The notes beneath the pieces were generated by a model. It saw nothing but the letters and a program-made list of their open reading frames with translations, searched no databases and was not told where the DNA came from. DNA of 64,000 nucleotides from positions 17,127 to 81,126 of the forward strand of contig NZ_ATZA01000022.1 of the NCBI RefSeq assembly GCF_000427965.1. The letters run 5' to 3'. The translations under genes and the position numbers were made by a program. Positions 52,843-63,000 of this stretch are shown here, piece after piece (positions within the stretch are counted from its first letter, which is position 1; each line of letters opens with the position of its first letter). The DNA comes from Olivibacter sitiensis DSM 17696. Lineage in GTDB: Bacteria > Bacteroidota > Bacteroidia > Sphingobacteriales > Sphingobacteriaceae.

Positions 52843-55560
52843 TTACTGCACTTGATAGCGATAGATACTTCTGCCGAGGTTGCCAAACTCATCAAAGCCT
52901 TCCATCAATACTTTATAGGTGCCCCTGCCGTCTGCATTAAAATACTGTATAGTGGCTTTCCCAGCATCATCTAGCTCAACCTCAGGATTCCAGTAAATGG
53001 TCGTTCTCCAGTCTGCCGCAGGCGTTGAGCTGGGTGTGTATTTAGGAGAGTAGAAGACCTTATGTGGTATATATCCCAATGGAGTGAAGGTAATTACATT
53101 GTACTTGGGTAGCAAATTAGCCAGCTCTTCTTTGCTAATGCGGGTGGTCTCTATCTTTTTTGTGTTTACCACTAGTACCCCATTCGTCTGATAGGTTCTG
53201 TTGACAGTGCCCAAGTCATCACGTAGAAATATTTCCACGGACTCCACTTCACCAGGCATGACTCCCATCAAGCCATTTACGTCTATGGGCATGCCGTTCA
53301 GGAAAACCTGAACAGGCACTCGGCTACCCTGGTTGTAGTCCCTGGTCACATAGAAGAAATTATCCATGAAGGTGAGTCCCATAGCTGCTGTCTGCAGGCA
53401 TTGAATGAGCATGTTACAGCCGGTAAACCGTGAACCGTCTATGAAGTGGTCGGGTACCGGGCTCAGCCCAGATAGGGCAGGGTATTCCGTATGTCTTGGC
53501 TTAGGTGCTGCTCTTGCCGTGATAACTACTTCATCCAGCATATTCATGCGTTGCATACGATATTGGCGTTCGCTATTTTGGATATATGGAGCAATGGTAC
53601 TATCGATGTTTACGATGTTGTCTGCCGCGACGGTAGAAGGAGTGACGGCTGGAAAATTGTCTCCTTCGAGCGTTATTTTCAGATTTCGGTAGTTGTCATT
53701 ATTCCTTGCGCTGATGGTCACTTCCGACGAGTCGGCTATCATCACATTGGAAAAGGAGAAATTTCCATTGACATCCGAGAGTGTTTCCAACTGTGTTTTT
53801 TTACCTTTGATACTCATTTGAAGCTTACCATTTGCAACTGGCAAACCATTCAGCTGTCGCAAGCTGCCTCTGATGTCTATTCCCTGCTCGGGCAAAAAAA
53901 CAATGCCATCCGCCTTGTCGGCAATGATTTTCTTGAAGTCTACCCGTCTATAACCTTGCGTGAGCAATAGTACATCCAAATCTGCTTTGGCATTTTCATT
54001 GGCTTTATTGAAATAATAGTTTGGCTTCTCCACGTAACCTTGCAGGTCCGAGGTGAGCAAGAAGGAAGTTAAAATAGTGGTGAAACCATCTTCATCCATT
54101 GGCACCTTCGTTTCGTCAACCACGGCAATGGAATAGCTGCCATGGGTTGCTTTGCCGCTATCCAGCGCGGAGACGTTTAATGTGACCTGTTCTTTTGGGG
54201 TATAGCTCTTCTTGTCACTTGTTATTTTAAGGTCTAACAGCGAATCTATTTGGTTGAACACAAGCCTTTCGCTGAGTGGGATTCCCGTAGGGGAAAACAG
54301 GTGGAAGGAAACAATGCCATTTGGAAACTTGTCCTTGGGTACTACAGTGCTGATCTTCTCGCTATTCAGCGCACTTTGTGCAGCATAATAAATAGCCCCA
54401 TTGCTTTGTGCCACCACGGAAAAAGTTTTCCCTTTGTTCTGTTCCAGATAGGTGCCATTGGACAAGATCTCTACGGCATAGGAGCTGTCATCCTTTTCGG
54501 CGATTGCGAAAGTGATGCCAAAAGGTCGCACCTTGGGCAGTGCGTAAGCTCGCGTTGTGCCATTTGGCAGTTTTACCTGTGCGGTATAGGTTGCCTCTGC
54601 CGTAGGCGTAAGGGAGACCGCCCCCATGCCTAGTTTGTTGCTCTTGAAATTGGCTACCTCTTGCTTGTTTTGATCTATAATAGTACCCTCCACCTCAACA
54701 CCTAACCCATCGGGAGCCACAGCCTTAAAAGCGACTTTACTAGTGATATCGGCTATAAGATAGCCACCTTCGGGAAAAAACTGCACGTCAGGGATATCGA
54801 ATGCTTTTTTCAATGCAAAATCAGCAAACGTATTGCGGTCTTCCGTGAGGCTGATGACGGTGTGTAAAGTGCCATTTTTTAATAATTGAGCATCGGAATG
54901 GCTGATATTGACCTTGAGTAGACCTTGACTATCGGTCGTGCCGCGACCTTTCAATAAGCTTTCCGTACCCCGTACAACTTCCCAGTTTACCCGCTTGTTG
55001 GCCTCGGGATCTCCTCGTTCATTTGTATAGCGTATAGTTCCGCCAATAACGGTGCTTTTAGCATCACTTTTGGCAGAGAAGTTGGCATGGGTGCTTACTC
55101 TTTTGTTGAAAACATCGGCTATTGTCAATGATTTGTTGAAAAAATAGGCTGGGTCAAAGTTCATCATGTACTTGGTGTAGGACCTGATGCGATAATTTCC
55201 TTGCTTGTATTTCATGGGATCAAGCAAGATATGTCCCTCGCCTACACCGTCCTCCAGGCCTATCAAGAAAGTACCCATGATAGAGTCCCTTTCGTTGATG
55301 CTCTCAATGTATAAGGTTTTGCTGATGGCCGATGGTAAATGGGTATTCATCACATATGATTTGAACCATACCGTATCGCCTACCGCATAATAAGGTTTGT
55401 CGAAGTGCAGGTAGACCTTTTCAAAAGGCATTTGTGTTGCCAGTGTGTTGGTGCGCTCCACTATGGTATTGATATTGACGGTAGGTTGCCTGGATTGTGC
55501 TGTAGCAAAAAATGAAAGTGAAATGAAAAAAAGTGTATAAAATATTCCTTGTAAACGCAT
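52843..55560 (-). CDS. Secreted MG2-like protein with TonB-plug-like segment
   Basis: A 905-residue exported protein; signal peptide about 1-21 (FYTLFFISLSFFATAQS). The N-terminal part resembles the macroglobulin MG2 domain of Bacteroidota proteins: PFEKVYLHFDKPYYAVGDTV then WFKSYVMNT (about 40-70). Several Ig-like beta domains follow, including a carboxypeptidase-regulatory-like segment (LNGLPVANGKLQMSI, about 565). Residues about 690-810 carry a plug-like sequence (VPVQVFLNGMPIDVNGLMG, VESVEIFLRDDLG, NGVLVVNTKK), but no 22-strand barrel follows, and the chain ends with DGRGTYKVLMEGFDEFG. It is therefore not a transporter itself. Similar proteins are common in the phylum; their function is unknown. 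Confidence 0.85.
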   Translation of the reverse strand: MRLQGIFYTLFFISLSFFATAQSRQPTVNINTIVERTNTLATQMPFEKVYLHFDKPYYAVGDTVWFKSYVMNTHLPSAISKTLYIESINERDSIMGTFLIGLEDGVGEGHILLDPMKYKQGNYRIRSYTKYMMNFDPAYFFNKSLTIADVFNKRVSTHANFSAKSDAKSTVIGGTIRYTNERGDPEANKRVNWEVVRGTESLLKGRGTTDSQGLLKVNISHSDAQLLKNGTLHTVISLTEDRNTFADFALKKAFDIPDVQFFPEGGYLIADITSKVAFKAVAPDGLGVEVEGTIIDQNKQEVANFKSNKLGMGAVSLTPTAEATYTAQVKLPNGTTRAYALPKVRPFGITFAIAEKDDSSYAVEILSNGTYLEQNKGKTFSVVAQSNGAIYYAAQSALNSEKISTVVPKDKFPNGIVSFHLFSPTGIPLSERLVFNQIDSLLDLKITSDKKSYTPKEQVTLNVSALDSGKATHGSYSIAVVDETKVPMDEDGFTTILTSFLLTSDLQGYVEKPNYYFNKANENAKADLDVLLLTQGYRRVDFKKIIADKADGIVFLPEQGIDIRGSLRQLNGLPVANGKLQMSIKGKKTQLETLSDVNGNFSFSNVMIADSSEVTISARNNDNYRNLKITLEGDNFPAVTPSTVAADNIVNIDSTIAPYIQNSERQYRMQRMNMLDEVVITARAAPKPRHTEYPALSGLSPVPDHFIDGSRFTGCNMLIQCLQTAAMGLTFMDNFFYVTRDYNQGSRVPVQVFLNGMPIDVNGLMGVMPGEVESVEIFLRDDLGTVNRTYQTNGVLVVNTKKIETTRISKEELANLLPKYNVITFTPLGYIPHKVFYSPKYTPSSTPAADWRTTIYWNPEVELDDAGKATIQYFNADGRGTYKVLMEGFDEFGNLGRSIYRYQVQ

Positions 55561-55694
55561 ATGAGCAAAAAATTTTTAACAAAAAAACAAGGGCTAAGAT
55601 ATTCATTTCTTCAGGTATTGCATGGGGATAATTTGCTATTTAACATTATTTAGTAAAAGCTGATAAAGTAATACCCCTAAATTCGAAGCTTAAG

Positions 55695-55747
55695 AACTTT
55701 ACCAATTTGTGCGGAAGGCCCTGGCGCAGGCAAACTTTGGTAAAGTT
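55695..55747. repeat. Long imperfect palindrome (hairpin element)
   Basis: Outer arms AACTTTACCAA and TTGGTAAAGTT pair perfectly over 11 bp; inner blocks TTTG/CAAA and TGCG/CGCA continue the stem with small bulges around a GC-rich loop. The arm resembles the ACTTTAGTAAGT arm of the tandem hairpin array at 58.8 kb, so both may belong to one class of palindromic elements. Confidence 0.6.
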
Positions 55748-55773
55748 TTCAAGGAAATTTAATTGTGCTTTCC

Positions 55774-55804
55774 TTTCGTCATCAGTAAAAGAATAATACA
55801 TTTG
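55774..55804 (+). promoter_or_regulatory. Bacteroidota-type promoter of the malic enzyme gene
   Basis: TACATTTG (55797-55804) fits the minus-7 consensus TAnnTTTG, and TTTC (55774-55777), one mismatch from TTTG, lies exactly 19 bp upstream. Transcription would begin near 55811, giving a leader of about 75 nt. Confidence 0.55.
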
Positions 55805-55885
55805 TTGCGTTGGTGATGCCCTGTTGTATCACCAGAATATTGCTAACTATTATTGTAGGTTGAAGATTAAGTTCTATTTTAAATT

Positions 55886-58156
55886 ATGAGTAAATTAAAT
55901 CGCAAGCAAGACGCGTTGGATTATCACGCCAAGGGGCGGCCGGGTAAGATAGAGGTTGTCCCCACAAAGCCGACCAACTCGCAGCGCGACCTTACATTGG
56001 CCTATTCACCTGGGGTGGCCGAGCCCTGTTTGGAAATAGCCAACAACAAAGAGGATGTTTATAAATATACGGCAAAAGGCAATCTGGTAGCTGTTATCAG
56101 TAATGGCACAGCGGTGCTGGGACTTGGAGATATCGGGCCGGAAGCTGGCAAGCCCGTGATGGAGGGGAAGGGCCTGCTCTTTAAAATATTTGCAGATATC
56201 GATGTGTTCGATCTGGAATTGGATACAAAGAACATAGATGAGTTTGTGCGTACGGTGAAGTTGTTGGAGCCGACTTTTGGTGGTGTTAACCTAGAAGATA
56301 TAAAAGCGCCCGAGTGCTTTGAGATAGAGCGCAGGCTCAAGGAAGAAATGTCTATCCCTGTCATGCACGACGACCAACATGGTACGGCCATTATCTCTGG
56401 AGCAGCGCTTATCAATGCCTGCGAGTTGCAGGGCAAGAAACTGGAAGATGTCAACATTGTGGTCAATGGGGCAGGGGCAGCAGCTATATCCTGCTCGCGC
56501 ATCTATGAGTCGCTGGGAGCTAGGAAGGAAAACATTGTCATGATAGACCGTGCAGGTGTGATACGGAAGGATCGCGATAAACTCGATCAGGTAAAAGCCG
56601 AGTTTGCCACGAGCAAGGATCTCCATACGCTGGAAGACGCCATAGCGGGTGCCGATGTGTTTATCGGATTGTCCGCTGCGGATGTACTTACGGCGGCGAT
56701 GTTGGAAAAGATGGCTGCAAGGCCTGTCGTCTTTGCCATGGCCAACCCCAATCCGGAAATAGCCTACGACCTGGCCGTGGCAACGCGCTCCGATATCATC
56801 ATGGCCACTGGCCGTTCGGATTACCCCAATCAGGTGAACAATGTGCTGGGCTTTCCTTTCATTTTCCGTGGCGCCCTGGATGTGCGTGCCAAAGGGATAA
56901 ATGAGGAAATGAAACTGGCGGCCGTATACGCCATTGCACAATTGGCCAAGGAATCCGTGCCGGAGTCGGTCAATCTGGCTTACAACGTCAACAACCTGCG
57001 TTTCAGTAGGGAATATATAATACCGAAACCCAATGACCCGAGGCTGATTACGGTAGTGGCACCGGCAGTGGCAAAAGCGGCTATAGAATCGGGCATAGCA
57101 CGTACCACGATAGAGGATTGGGAAGCCTACAAAACCGAACTTCGGGTACGCCTGGGGCAAGACGATTTGCTGATGCGTACCTTGAGCATGGCCGCAAAGC
57201 AAAACCCCAAGCGGGTGGTCTTTGCAGAAGCCGACAACTACAAGATCCTGCGCGCGGCACAGATCGTGAAAGAAGAAGGTATTGCCATTCCTATTTTATT
57301 GGGAGGGAAAGACAAGATCAAGGGCATCATGGATGAGTATGGCCTTGATTTGGCCGATGTGGAAATCATTGATCCAAAGAAAGAGCTAGACAGCCGGGAG
57401 TTCCGGAAGTATGTAGATGAACTGTACCGAAAAAGGCAGCGCCGAGGAGTCAGTTTGATCGAAGCGACCAAATTGATGCAGGACAGAAACTATTATGGAG
57501 CAGCCATGGTGAAATTTGGGAAGGCGGATACCTTGATCTCTGGATTGACAAAGAACTATGGCGCTACCATCAGACCTGCCTTGCAGGTGATAGGTACCAA
57601 AAAAGGAAGCAAGCTGGCGGGTATGTACATGATGCTCACCAAAAAGGGACCAGTTTTTTTTGGCGACACTACCGTAAACAAGAATCCTAGCAGCGAAGAG
57701 TTGGTAGATATTACCGTGCTGTTGTACAATGCCGTGAAGAAAATGGACATTGAGCCGAGAATCGCTTTGCTTTCTTATTCCAATTTTGGTTCCAACGAAG
57801 GCGATATCCCCGTGAAAATGAGGGAAACGGTAAGGATTTTGCACGAAAAATATCCGCATATTGTGGTAGATGGCGAGATGCAGGGCAATTTTGCAACCAA
57901 TAGCAGGCTGCTGGAGGAGAATTTCCCTTTCAGTACGCTCAACGGCCAACCTGCCAATGTGCTTATATTCCCTAATCTGGAATCGGGGAACATTGCCTAT
58001 AAGCTATTGCAGGAATTGGGGGAGGCCGAAGCGGTAGGGCCCATATTGCTGGGTATGGACAAGCCCATACATGTGTTGCAGCTGGGCAGTTCCGTGCGAG
58101 AAATCGTCAATATGATTACCATTGCCGTCGTAGATGCCCAGCAAAAAGAACTTTGA
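55886..58156 (+). CDS. maeB: NADP-dependent malic enzyme with phosphotransacetylase-like domain
   Basis: Oxidative decarboxylation of malate to pyruvate with NADP+ reduction. The 756-residue product has the malic enzyme part (about 1-425): [33 protein letters not shown] (catalytic region), [23 protein letters not shown] (metal site), [10 protein letters not shown] (nucleotide fold) and ANPNPEI. Residues about 440-756 form a phosphotransacetylase-like domain, which in MaeB proteins is regulatory rather than catalytic (acetyl-CoA binding). Length and architecture agree with E. coli MaeB. It is followed after a 44-bp heptamer-repeat spacer by ruvA. Confidence 0.96.
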   Translation: MSKLNRKQDALDYHAKGRPGKIEVVPTKPTNSQRDLTLAYSPGVAEPCLEIANNKEDVYKYTAKGNLVAVISNGTAVLGLGDIGPEAGKPVMEGKGLLFKIFADIDVFDLELDTKNIDEFVRTVKLLEPTFGGVNLEDIKAPECFEIERRLKEEMSIPVMHDDQHGTAIISGAALINACELQGKKLEDVNIVVNGAGAAAISCSRIYESLGARKENIVMIDRAGVIRKDRDKLDQVKAEFATSKDLHTLEDAIAGADVFIGLSAADVLTAAMLEKMAARPVVFAMANPNPEIAYDLAVATRSDIIMATGRSDYPNQVNNVLGFPFIFRGALDVRAKGINEEMKLAAVYAIAQLAKESVPESVNLAYNVNNLRFSREYIIPKPNDPRLITVVAPAVAKAAIESGIARTTIEDWEAYKTELRVRLGQDDLLMRTLSMAAKQNPKRVVFAEADNYKILRAAQIVKEEGIAIPILLGGKDKIKGIMDEYGLDLADVEIIDPKKELDSREFRKYVDELYRKRQRRGVSLIEATKLMQDRNYYGAAMVKFGKADTLISGLTKNYGATIRPALQVIGTKKGSKLAGMYMMLTKKGPVFFGDTTVNKNPSSEELVDITVLLYNAVKKMDIEPRIALLSYSNFGSNEGDIPVKMRETVRILHEKYPHIVVDGEMQGNFATNSRLLEENFPFSTLNGQPANVLIFPNLESGNIAYKLLQELGEAEAVGPILLGMDKPIHVLQLGSSVREIVNMITIAVVDAQQKEL

Positions 58157-58197
58157 TGTCGCACATCGCACATCGCATATCGCAAATCTCACATCTA
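58156..58197 (+). repeat. Degenerate heptamer repeat, six units
   Basis: Six consecutive 7-bp units (ATGTCGC, ACATCGC, ACATCGC, ATATCGC, AAATCTC, ACATCTA) fill the spacer between maeB and ruvA, starting at the last base of the maeB stop codon. It would leave the reading frame intact if ruvA began upstream, but the ATG at 58201 gives the canonical RuvA start. Confidence 0.75.
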
Positions 58198-58200
58198 AAA

Positions 58201-58785
58201 ATGTACGATTACTTATCCGGCAAATTAATTGAAAAGCACCCCACCCATGTTGTCCTGGATGTAGGCGGGGTAGGTTATCACCTGCATATTTCATTGTATA
58301 CGTTCGAGCAAATCAAGGATTTGGTTTCTGCGAAGCTATATACCAGTCTTCAGATCAAGGAAGACTCCCACACCTTATACGGTTTTGTAGATAAAGGAGA
58401 GCGAAAGCTTTTCCATCATTTAATTTCGGTATCGGGTATAGGTGCAAGCACGGGGAGGATGATCCTTTCCTCTATTAACCCAAACGAAATACAGACTGCC
58501 ATTGTGCAGGGCGATGTGAAACAGATACAGCGCATCAAGGGGATAGGGCCCAAATCCGCTCAGCGCTTAATACTCGAATTGCAGGACAAACTTAAAAAAG
58601 AAGGCGACGGAGCACTCATGGAAATAGCCATCCCTTCGTCTACAAAGGAAGAAGCCCTTTCTGCCTTGCTTGTACTTGGCTACAATAAATTGCAATCCGA
58701 AAAAATTCTCGATCGAATTGTTTCCTCACAACCCGAAGCTACCACCGTAGAGGCCTTAATCAAGCTGGCTTTGAAAAACCTGTAA
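58201..58785 (+). CDS. ruvA: Holliday junction branch migration complex subunit RuvA
   Basis: Binds four-way junctions as a tetramer and loads the RuvB motor. The ATG at 58201 begins the standard N-terminus MYDYLSGKLIEKHPTHVVLD; an upstream frame at 58153 only adds the heptamer-repeat translation. The 194-residue protein has the OB-fold domain I (about 1-63, with DVGGVGYHLHIS), the helix-hairpin-helix domain II (about 65-145: LISVSGIGASTGRMIL, IQRIKGIGPKSAQRLILEL), the acidic/flexible linker and domain III (about 150-194: KEEALSALLVLGYNKLQSEK) that touches RuvB. ruvB is not adjacent. Confidence 0.97.
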   Translation: MYDYLSGKLIEKHPTHVVLDVGGVGYHLHISLYTFEQIKDLVSAKLYTSLQIKEDSHTLYGFVDKGERKLFHHLISVSGIGASTGRMILSSINPNEIQTAIVQGDVKQIQRIKGIGPKSAQRLILELQDKLKKEGDGALMEIAIPSSTKEEALSALLVLGYNKLQSEKILDRIVSSQPEATTVEALIKLALKNL

Positions 58786-60046
58786 GCTGCCCGACTTACT
58801 AAAGTTCAAATGGACTGAGGGGAGGGACTTTAGTAAGTCTATATAAAGACGACTTGCTAAAGTTCATATGGCCTGTGGGAAGGAGACTTTAGTAAGTCTA
58901 TATAAAGACGACTTGCTAAAGTCATATGGCCTGTGGGAAGGAGACTTTAGTAAGTTTCTTCGGGAAAGGTGACTTGCTAAAGTTCATATGGCCTGTGGGA
59001 AGGAGACTTTAGTAAGTCTATATAAAGACGACTTGCTAAAGTTCAAATGGACTGAGGGGAGGGACTTTAGTAAGTCTATATAAAGGCGACTTACTAAAGT
59101 TCATATGGCCTGTGGGAAGGAGACTTTTTAAGTCTTTATAGGTAACAGTCCCCCCAAAATAACTGGCGCACGCGTGCCGCGTGTGCCTCCGTATCGCGTG
59201 TGCCTTCTCCATAATTCCCTTGTCAGTGGCATTATTTTTTTATCGAAACACGCCCGATAATTTATTCATGTTATAATTATGTGATGTTTTAATGAAATAA
59301 ATTAAATATAGGATTAAATATTTATATTTTTTTGTCATAAAAATAGTTTTTTTTTGAGACTATATACTATTTTTGTGGGGTGTAAAGGCAAAATGTTGGG
59401 GAATTAAAAGACTTTCAATATCAGTTTTGTTTAAAACAGACTCATAATTAGTTGTTTAACAGTGATCTGATTTGATTTGGTTAATTTATTTTTATAAAAC
59501 GTAATTATAGAGAAAATTTTTATCAGCTTAAATCTAAAGGGATGTCAACCGTCAACAAATCTAAAAAATCCGTATACACACATTTTTTGCATACCATAAA
59601 TAATTGCTTTTAAAATGGTGCTGGTATGGTCATTTGCAGCGAATAGCTTCGAAGACCCTGCGGCACCTCACCATATTTTTTTTAAGACTTAACAGATACT
59701 TTATCATAATTTATATGAAAAAAGAATTACATCAGTTATCGCTTTCTTCTTTGCTAAAGACAGCCCTATTGGCCTTGGGCCTTTTGTTTTCCTTTGATAA
59801 GGAGGCAAAGGCACGGCAATTATATACAAGTTGTATCCCGTGGTTTTCCAAGTTAATTTGTTTTTTTGGACAATTCCGATTTTCTATTTCTTGCACTTTT
59901 CAACAGGAAGAATTGAATTTAGATTTGAAAGTTTATGTTCACGCTCTTTCCGATAACCATATTATCTCTATAAAAACAAGAAGGGTATTAGGCATCTTCT
60001 CCAAGCTTGGTCATTGTTTCCTAGAGTTCAAATCATCATTAAGTAT
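58786..60046 (+). other. Long intergenic and leader region before the giant surface protein
   Basis: Contains the hairpin array (58793-59140), then a small GC-rich patch with repeated CGCGTGTGCC (59178-59187 and 59195-59204), then about 400 bp of very AT-rich sequence with a TATTTTTG element (59368-59375) that fits the minus-7 consensus. A doubtful 111-residue secreted frame lies at 59715-60050. Confidence 0.5.
58793..59140. repeat. Tandem array of six palindromic hairpin units (58-61 bp)
   Basis: Units begin at 58793, 58851, 58910, 58971, 59030 and 59088. Each starts with GACTTRCTAAAGT and carries ACTTTAGTAAGTC about 24 bp later, so the 13-bp arms pair and enclose a purine-rich loop (two loop variants alternate: one with CAAATGGACTGAGGGGAGGG, one with CATATGGCCTGTGGGAAGG). 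A TATATAAAGAC spacer joins the units. The last unit is decayed (ACTTTTTAAGTC) and the third has a different spacer. All six copies share clear sequence with limited drift, so the array arose by local duplication. Confidence 0.9.
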
Positions 60047-60050
60047 ATGA
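59715..60050 (+). CDS. Doubtful 111-residue secreted protein
   Basis: From an ATG at 59715 an open frame of 111 residues begins with a good signal-like segment (MKKELHQLSLSSLLKTALLA then LGLLFSFDKEAKA) and ends in an ATGA overlap with the giant protein start at 60047. The rest is Phe/Leu/Cys-rich and gives no domain. The coding character is weak: composition is close to the AT-rich flanks. It may be a real leader gene, a decayed signal-peptide copy, or chance. I keep it at low confidence. Confidence 0.35.
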   Translation: MKKELHQLSLSSLLKTALLALGLLFSFDKEAKARQLYTSCIPWFSKLICFFGQFRFSISCTFQQEELNLDLKVYVHALSDNHIISIKTRRVLGIFSKLGHCFLEFKSSLSI

Positions 60051-63000
60051 AAAAAGATCTATCTCGCAGCATGATGTTTCTAAATCTATATAAGCGGCAC
60101 CTAATCGGGTTAGTAGCCCTTATGTTGCTATGTTCCCTGAACCTTTTTGGACAGACTTACCGGACACATTATATAGCGCCGGCATCTTGGTCTTATTTCT
60201 CTAATGCCAATGAATTGGTGGTTGCTACCAATTCCACTACACCGATAAATGTTACCGTAAACAGGAGCGATGGAACGTTCGTGACCACGCTGTCAGTTTC
60301 CAGTGGCGCTCCTGTCACCTATAGGTTTACAGGTAGCACGGGCAGTGCACCTCGAAATGCCAATAATACGGTTTTGAGCGGCGTGGGATTGATTGTTTCT
60401 GCTGATGAACCCATCTCCGTAAGTATACGCAATGTAGCGTCAGACTCTTCGGGCCCCGATGCAAATATCAAAGGAAATGCTAACCTGTTCAGCTTTGGCG
60501 ATCCGGCTATCGGTACTTCTTTTCGAATAGGCTATTATAGAGATGGGATTTTGGATACGCGCGATGGTAGAAATCACTATCCGGTTTATTCGGTAATGGC
60601 CTTGGAAGACAATACTACTGTATCTAGAAACGGTACGGTACTTACGACGCTCAATGCGGGGCAAAGTTACCTGTTTGAGGGACAATATATAGGTGCCTTA
60701 ATTGAGAGCTCTGGACCAGTGGTTATGAACATGGGAGCTCATTACGACCGCCCTTATGGGGGCTGCTTCGACGGGGCCTCAAACCAGATGGTACCAACGG
60801 CATCCTTGGCAAATGATTACTTTGTGATACGTGGTAATGGTGGTAGTGGCACTGATGGTGCTGTTGCGGAGCAAACAACGGTGGTGGCTACGGCAGCAAA
60901 TACGGTGGTCAATTTGATCCATTATAATGCTAGTGGTGCACAGGTAGGCGCTTCGTCCTTCACATTGAACAATCCAGGAGATTTTCAAAGCTTTGAGCAC
61001 GGTGTGAATGGGCAGCAATTCTCCAGCACTAGGATTACTACCACTCAAAGTATAGCGGCCTATTCTGGTGTAGCATCGGGTTGCGAAATTGAGGCTTATA
61101 CCTTGGCACCGCTTTCTGAATGTGGTGGGTCACAGCATGTGCAGAACGTTAGGTTTACGAACTTCAATAGTGGTACTTTGCCTTACTTTGGCTATGTTTT
61201 TCTGCCACTTTCGTCACCAGCAGCCGTTGTGGAGCTGAATGGAGTGGATATCATGACGCACACTGGCGTTAATAGAGTCACTCTAGGGGCTTCTGGATAT
61301 GAGTTGATCACCTTTACAAATGAGGCAATTGGTAGCCCAACTAATATTGTCCTTATCAGTGATGTGCGCATGACTATTGGGATGATCCAGAGTGGCGCAG
61401 GTTTTTCCATGGCCTCTTTCCTTACCCCATTTCCAGAGCAAGCCTTGCAGCCCCAAATTAATACTTCTGGTGGCTGTGCTTTGAATACCTTAACTGCCGA
61501 TGCAGGACATTCAAATTACCAATGGTATCTAAATGGTTCGCCCATCAGGGGCGCCAATTCGCATACTTATGAGGCACTCATATCGGGCAGTTACTCCGTG
61601 TCATATACATTGGATTGCGGGCCTGGGATACAATCACTTCCGGTTGCTGTTAATCTATGTGCCGATTTAGGAGTCGTGAAGGAGGTTAGTAACATGGCTC
61701 CTGCCGTAGGCTCAGAAGTCACGTTTACCATTACTGCTACCAACCATGGGCCTAGCAATGCTACAGGGGTGTCGGTAACAGATATACTTCCTTCAGGTTA
61801 TACCTATGTGTCACACAATGCTGTTCCAAGTACGTCGGCTTACAATTTTAATACAGGCCTTTGGTCCATAGGGGCAATGGGACTGGATGCAACAGCAACG
61901 TTGACGATCACTGCCACCGTAAGGCCAACAGGAGAGTATGCCAATACAGCTACTATACAGGGGGCTCAAAACGATGAAAATGTAGATAATAATGTAAGTA
62001 GCGTGACCCCGGTACCGCTTCCCTATATCGCGTTGACCTCAGCAAATGAAACAGACAATCAGTTGTTGTGTCTGGGCGAAACCTTAGAGACCATTACTTA
62101 TCAAGTGGGTGGATCGGCTACTGGAGTAAATCTAAGTGGCAGCTTGCCGGCAGGCGTCACAGGTGCGTTTGATCCGGCAACTCGAATATACACGATTACA
62201 GGTACACCCACTGTGCTTGGCACATTCAGCTATACATTGACTACTACAGGTGGTACAGGTGCTGCGGCTGAGCTGACTGGTACCATTACTGTAAATCCCA
62301 TTCCGTCCGTAGACAATCAAACAGTGACAGTATGCAGCGGGGATACCTTTTTCATTACGCCAACGGGCGTTCCGGCAGGTACAACATACACTTGGGGAGA
62401 TCCCGTCATAACAGGGAGCGTGACGGGTGCCAGTGCACAGGCCACTGGTCAGACCAGCATTGGCCAAACCTTGACCAATACAGGAAATGGGGTGGCCACC
62501 GTAGTGTATACAGTAACGCCTACTTCGGGCACCTGCGTAGGCGAACCGTTTACCGTGACGGTAACGGTGTCTCCTGAAAATACGATTACGCCACCAGCAG
62601 TGACCGAATTTTGCGGCGGCACCACCGAAGGTACCGATCTTACGATCGTCGGTACCGATCTTGGTCCGGGAGTAACTTATAAGTGGCAGATAAATACCAA
62701 TCCAAATGATTTGAATAATCCATGGGGTTATGATGATATCGATATTCCAGGAGCAGACGGTAAGGACTACAATCCAGGAACGTTGACTGCTACGGGAACG
62801 GGTTTCAGACGGATGGTAGTGGCTGGCGCTCCAAGCTGCGTTGATGAATCGAGCAATATAGTAAGGTTCATTGTAATGCCTGTTATTAACAATGTGATAG
62901 TGCCGTCAACAATACTTGAGAATTGCGGCACTATTAACGAGTACGACATAGGCGGGACACTTACTGGTGGCAACAATAATAATTTCACGTTTCAGTGGCA

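Larger units (their letters stand above)
55561..55885. other. Divergent intergenic region (MG2-like protein / malic enzyme)
   Basis: 325 bp without a gene. It contains a long palindrome (55695-55747) and a good promoter for the malic enzyme (55774-55804). Confidence 0.6.

Noticed and set aside
56291..57202. 303-codon minus-strand frame
   Set aside because: Antisense to maeB, His/Cys/Arg-rich low-logic sequence; shadow of a highly biased gene.
58153..58200. Upstream start of ruvA
   Set aside because: Would translate only the heptamer repeats; the ATG at 58201 gives the canonical RuvA N-terminus.
58793..59140. CRISPR array
   Set aside because: Units differ from each other, are 58-61 bp and directly adjacent, have no unique spacers between constant repeats, and no cas gene is nearby; the units are palindromic hairpins.
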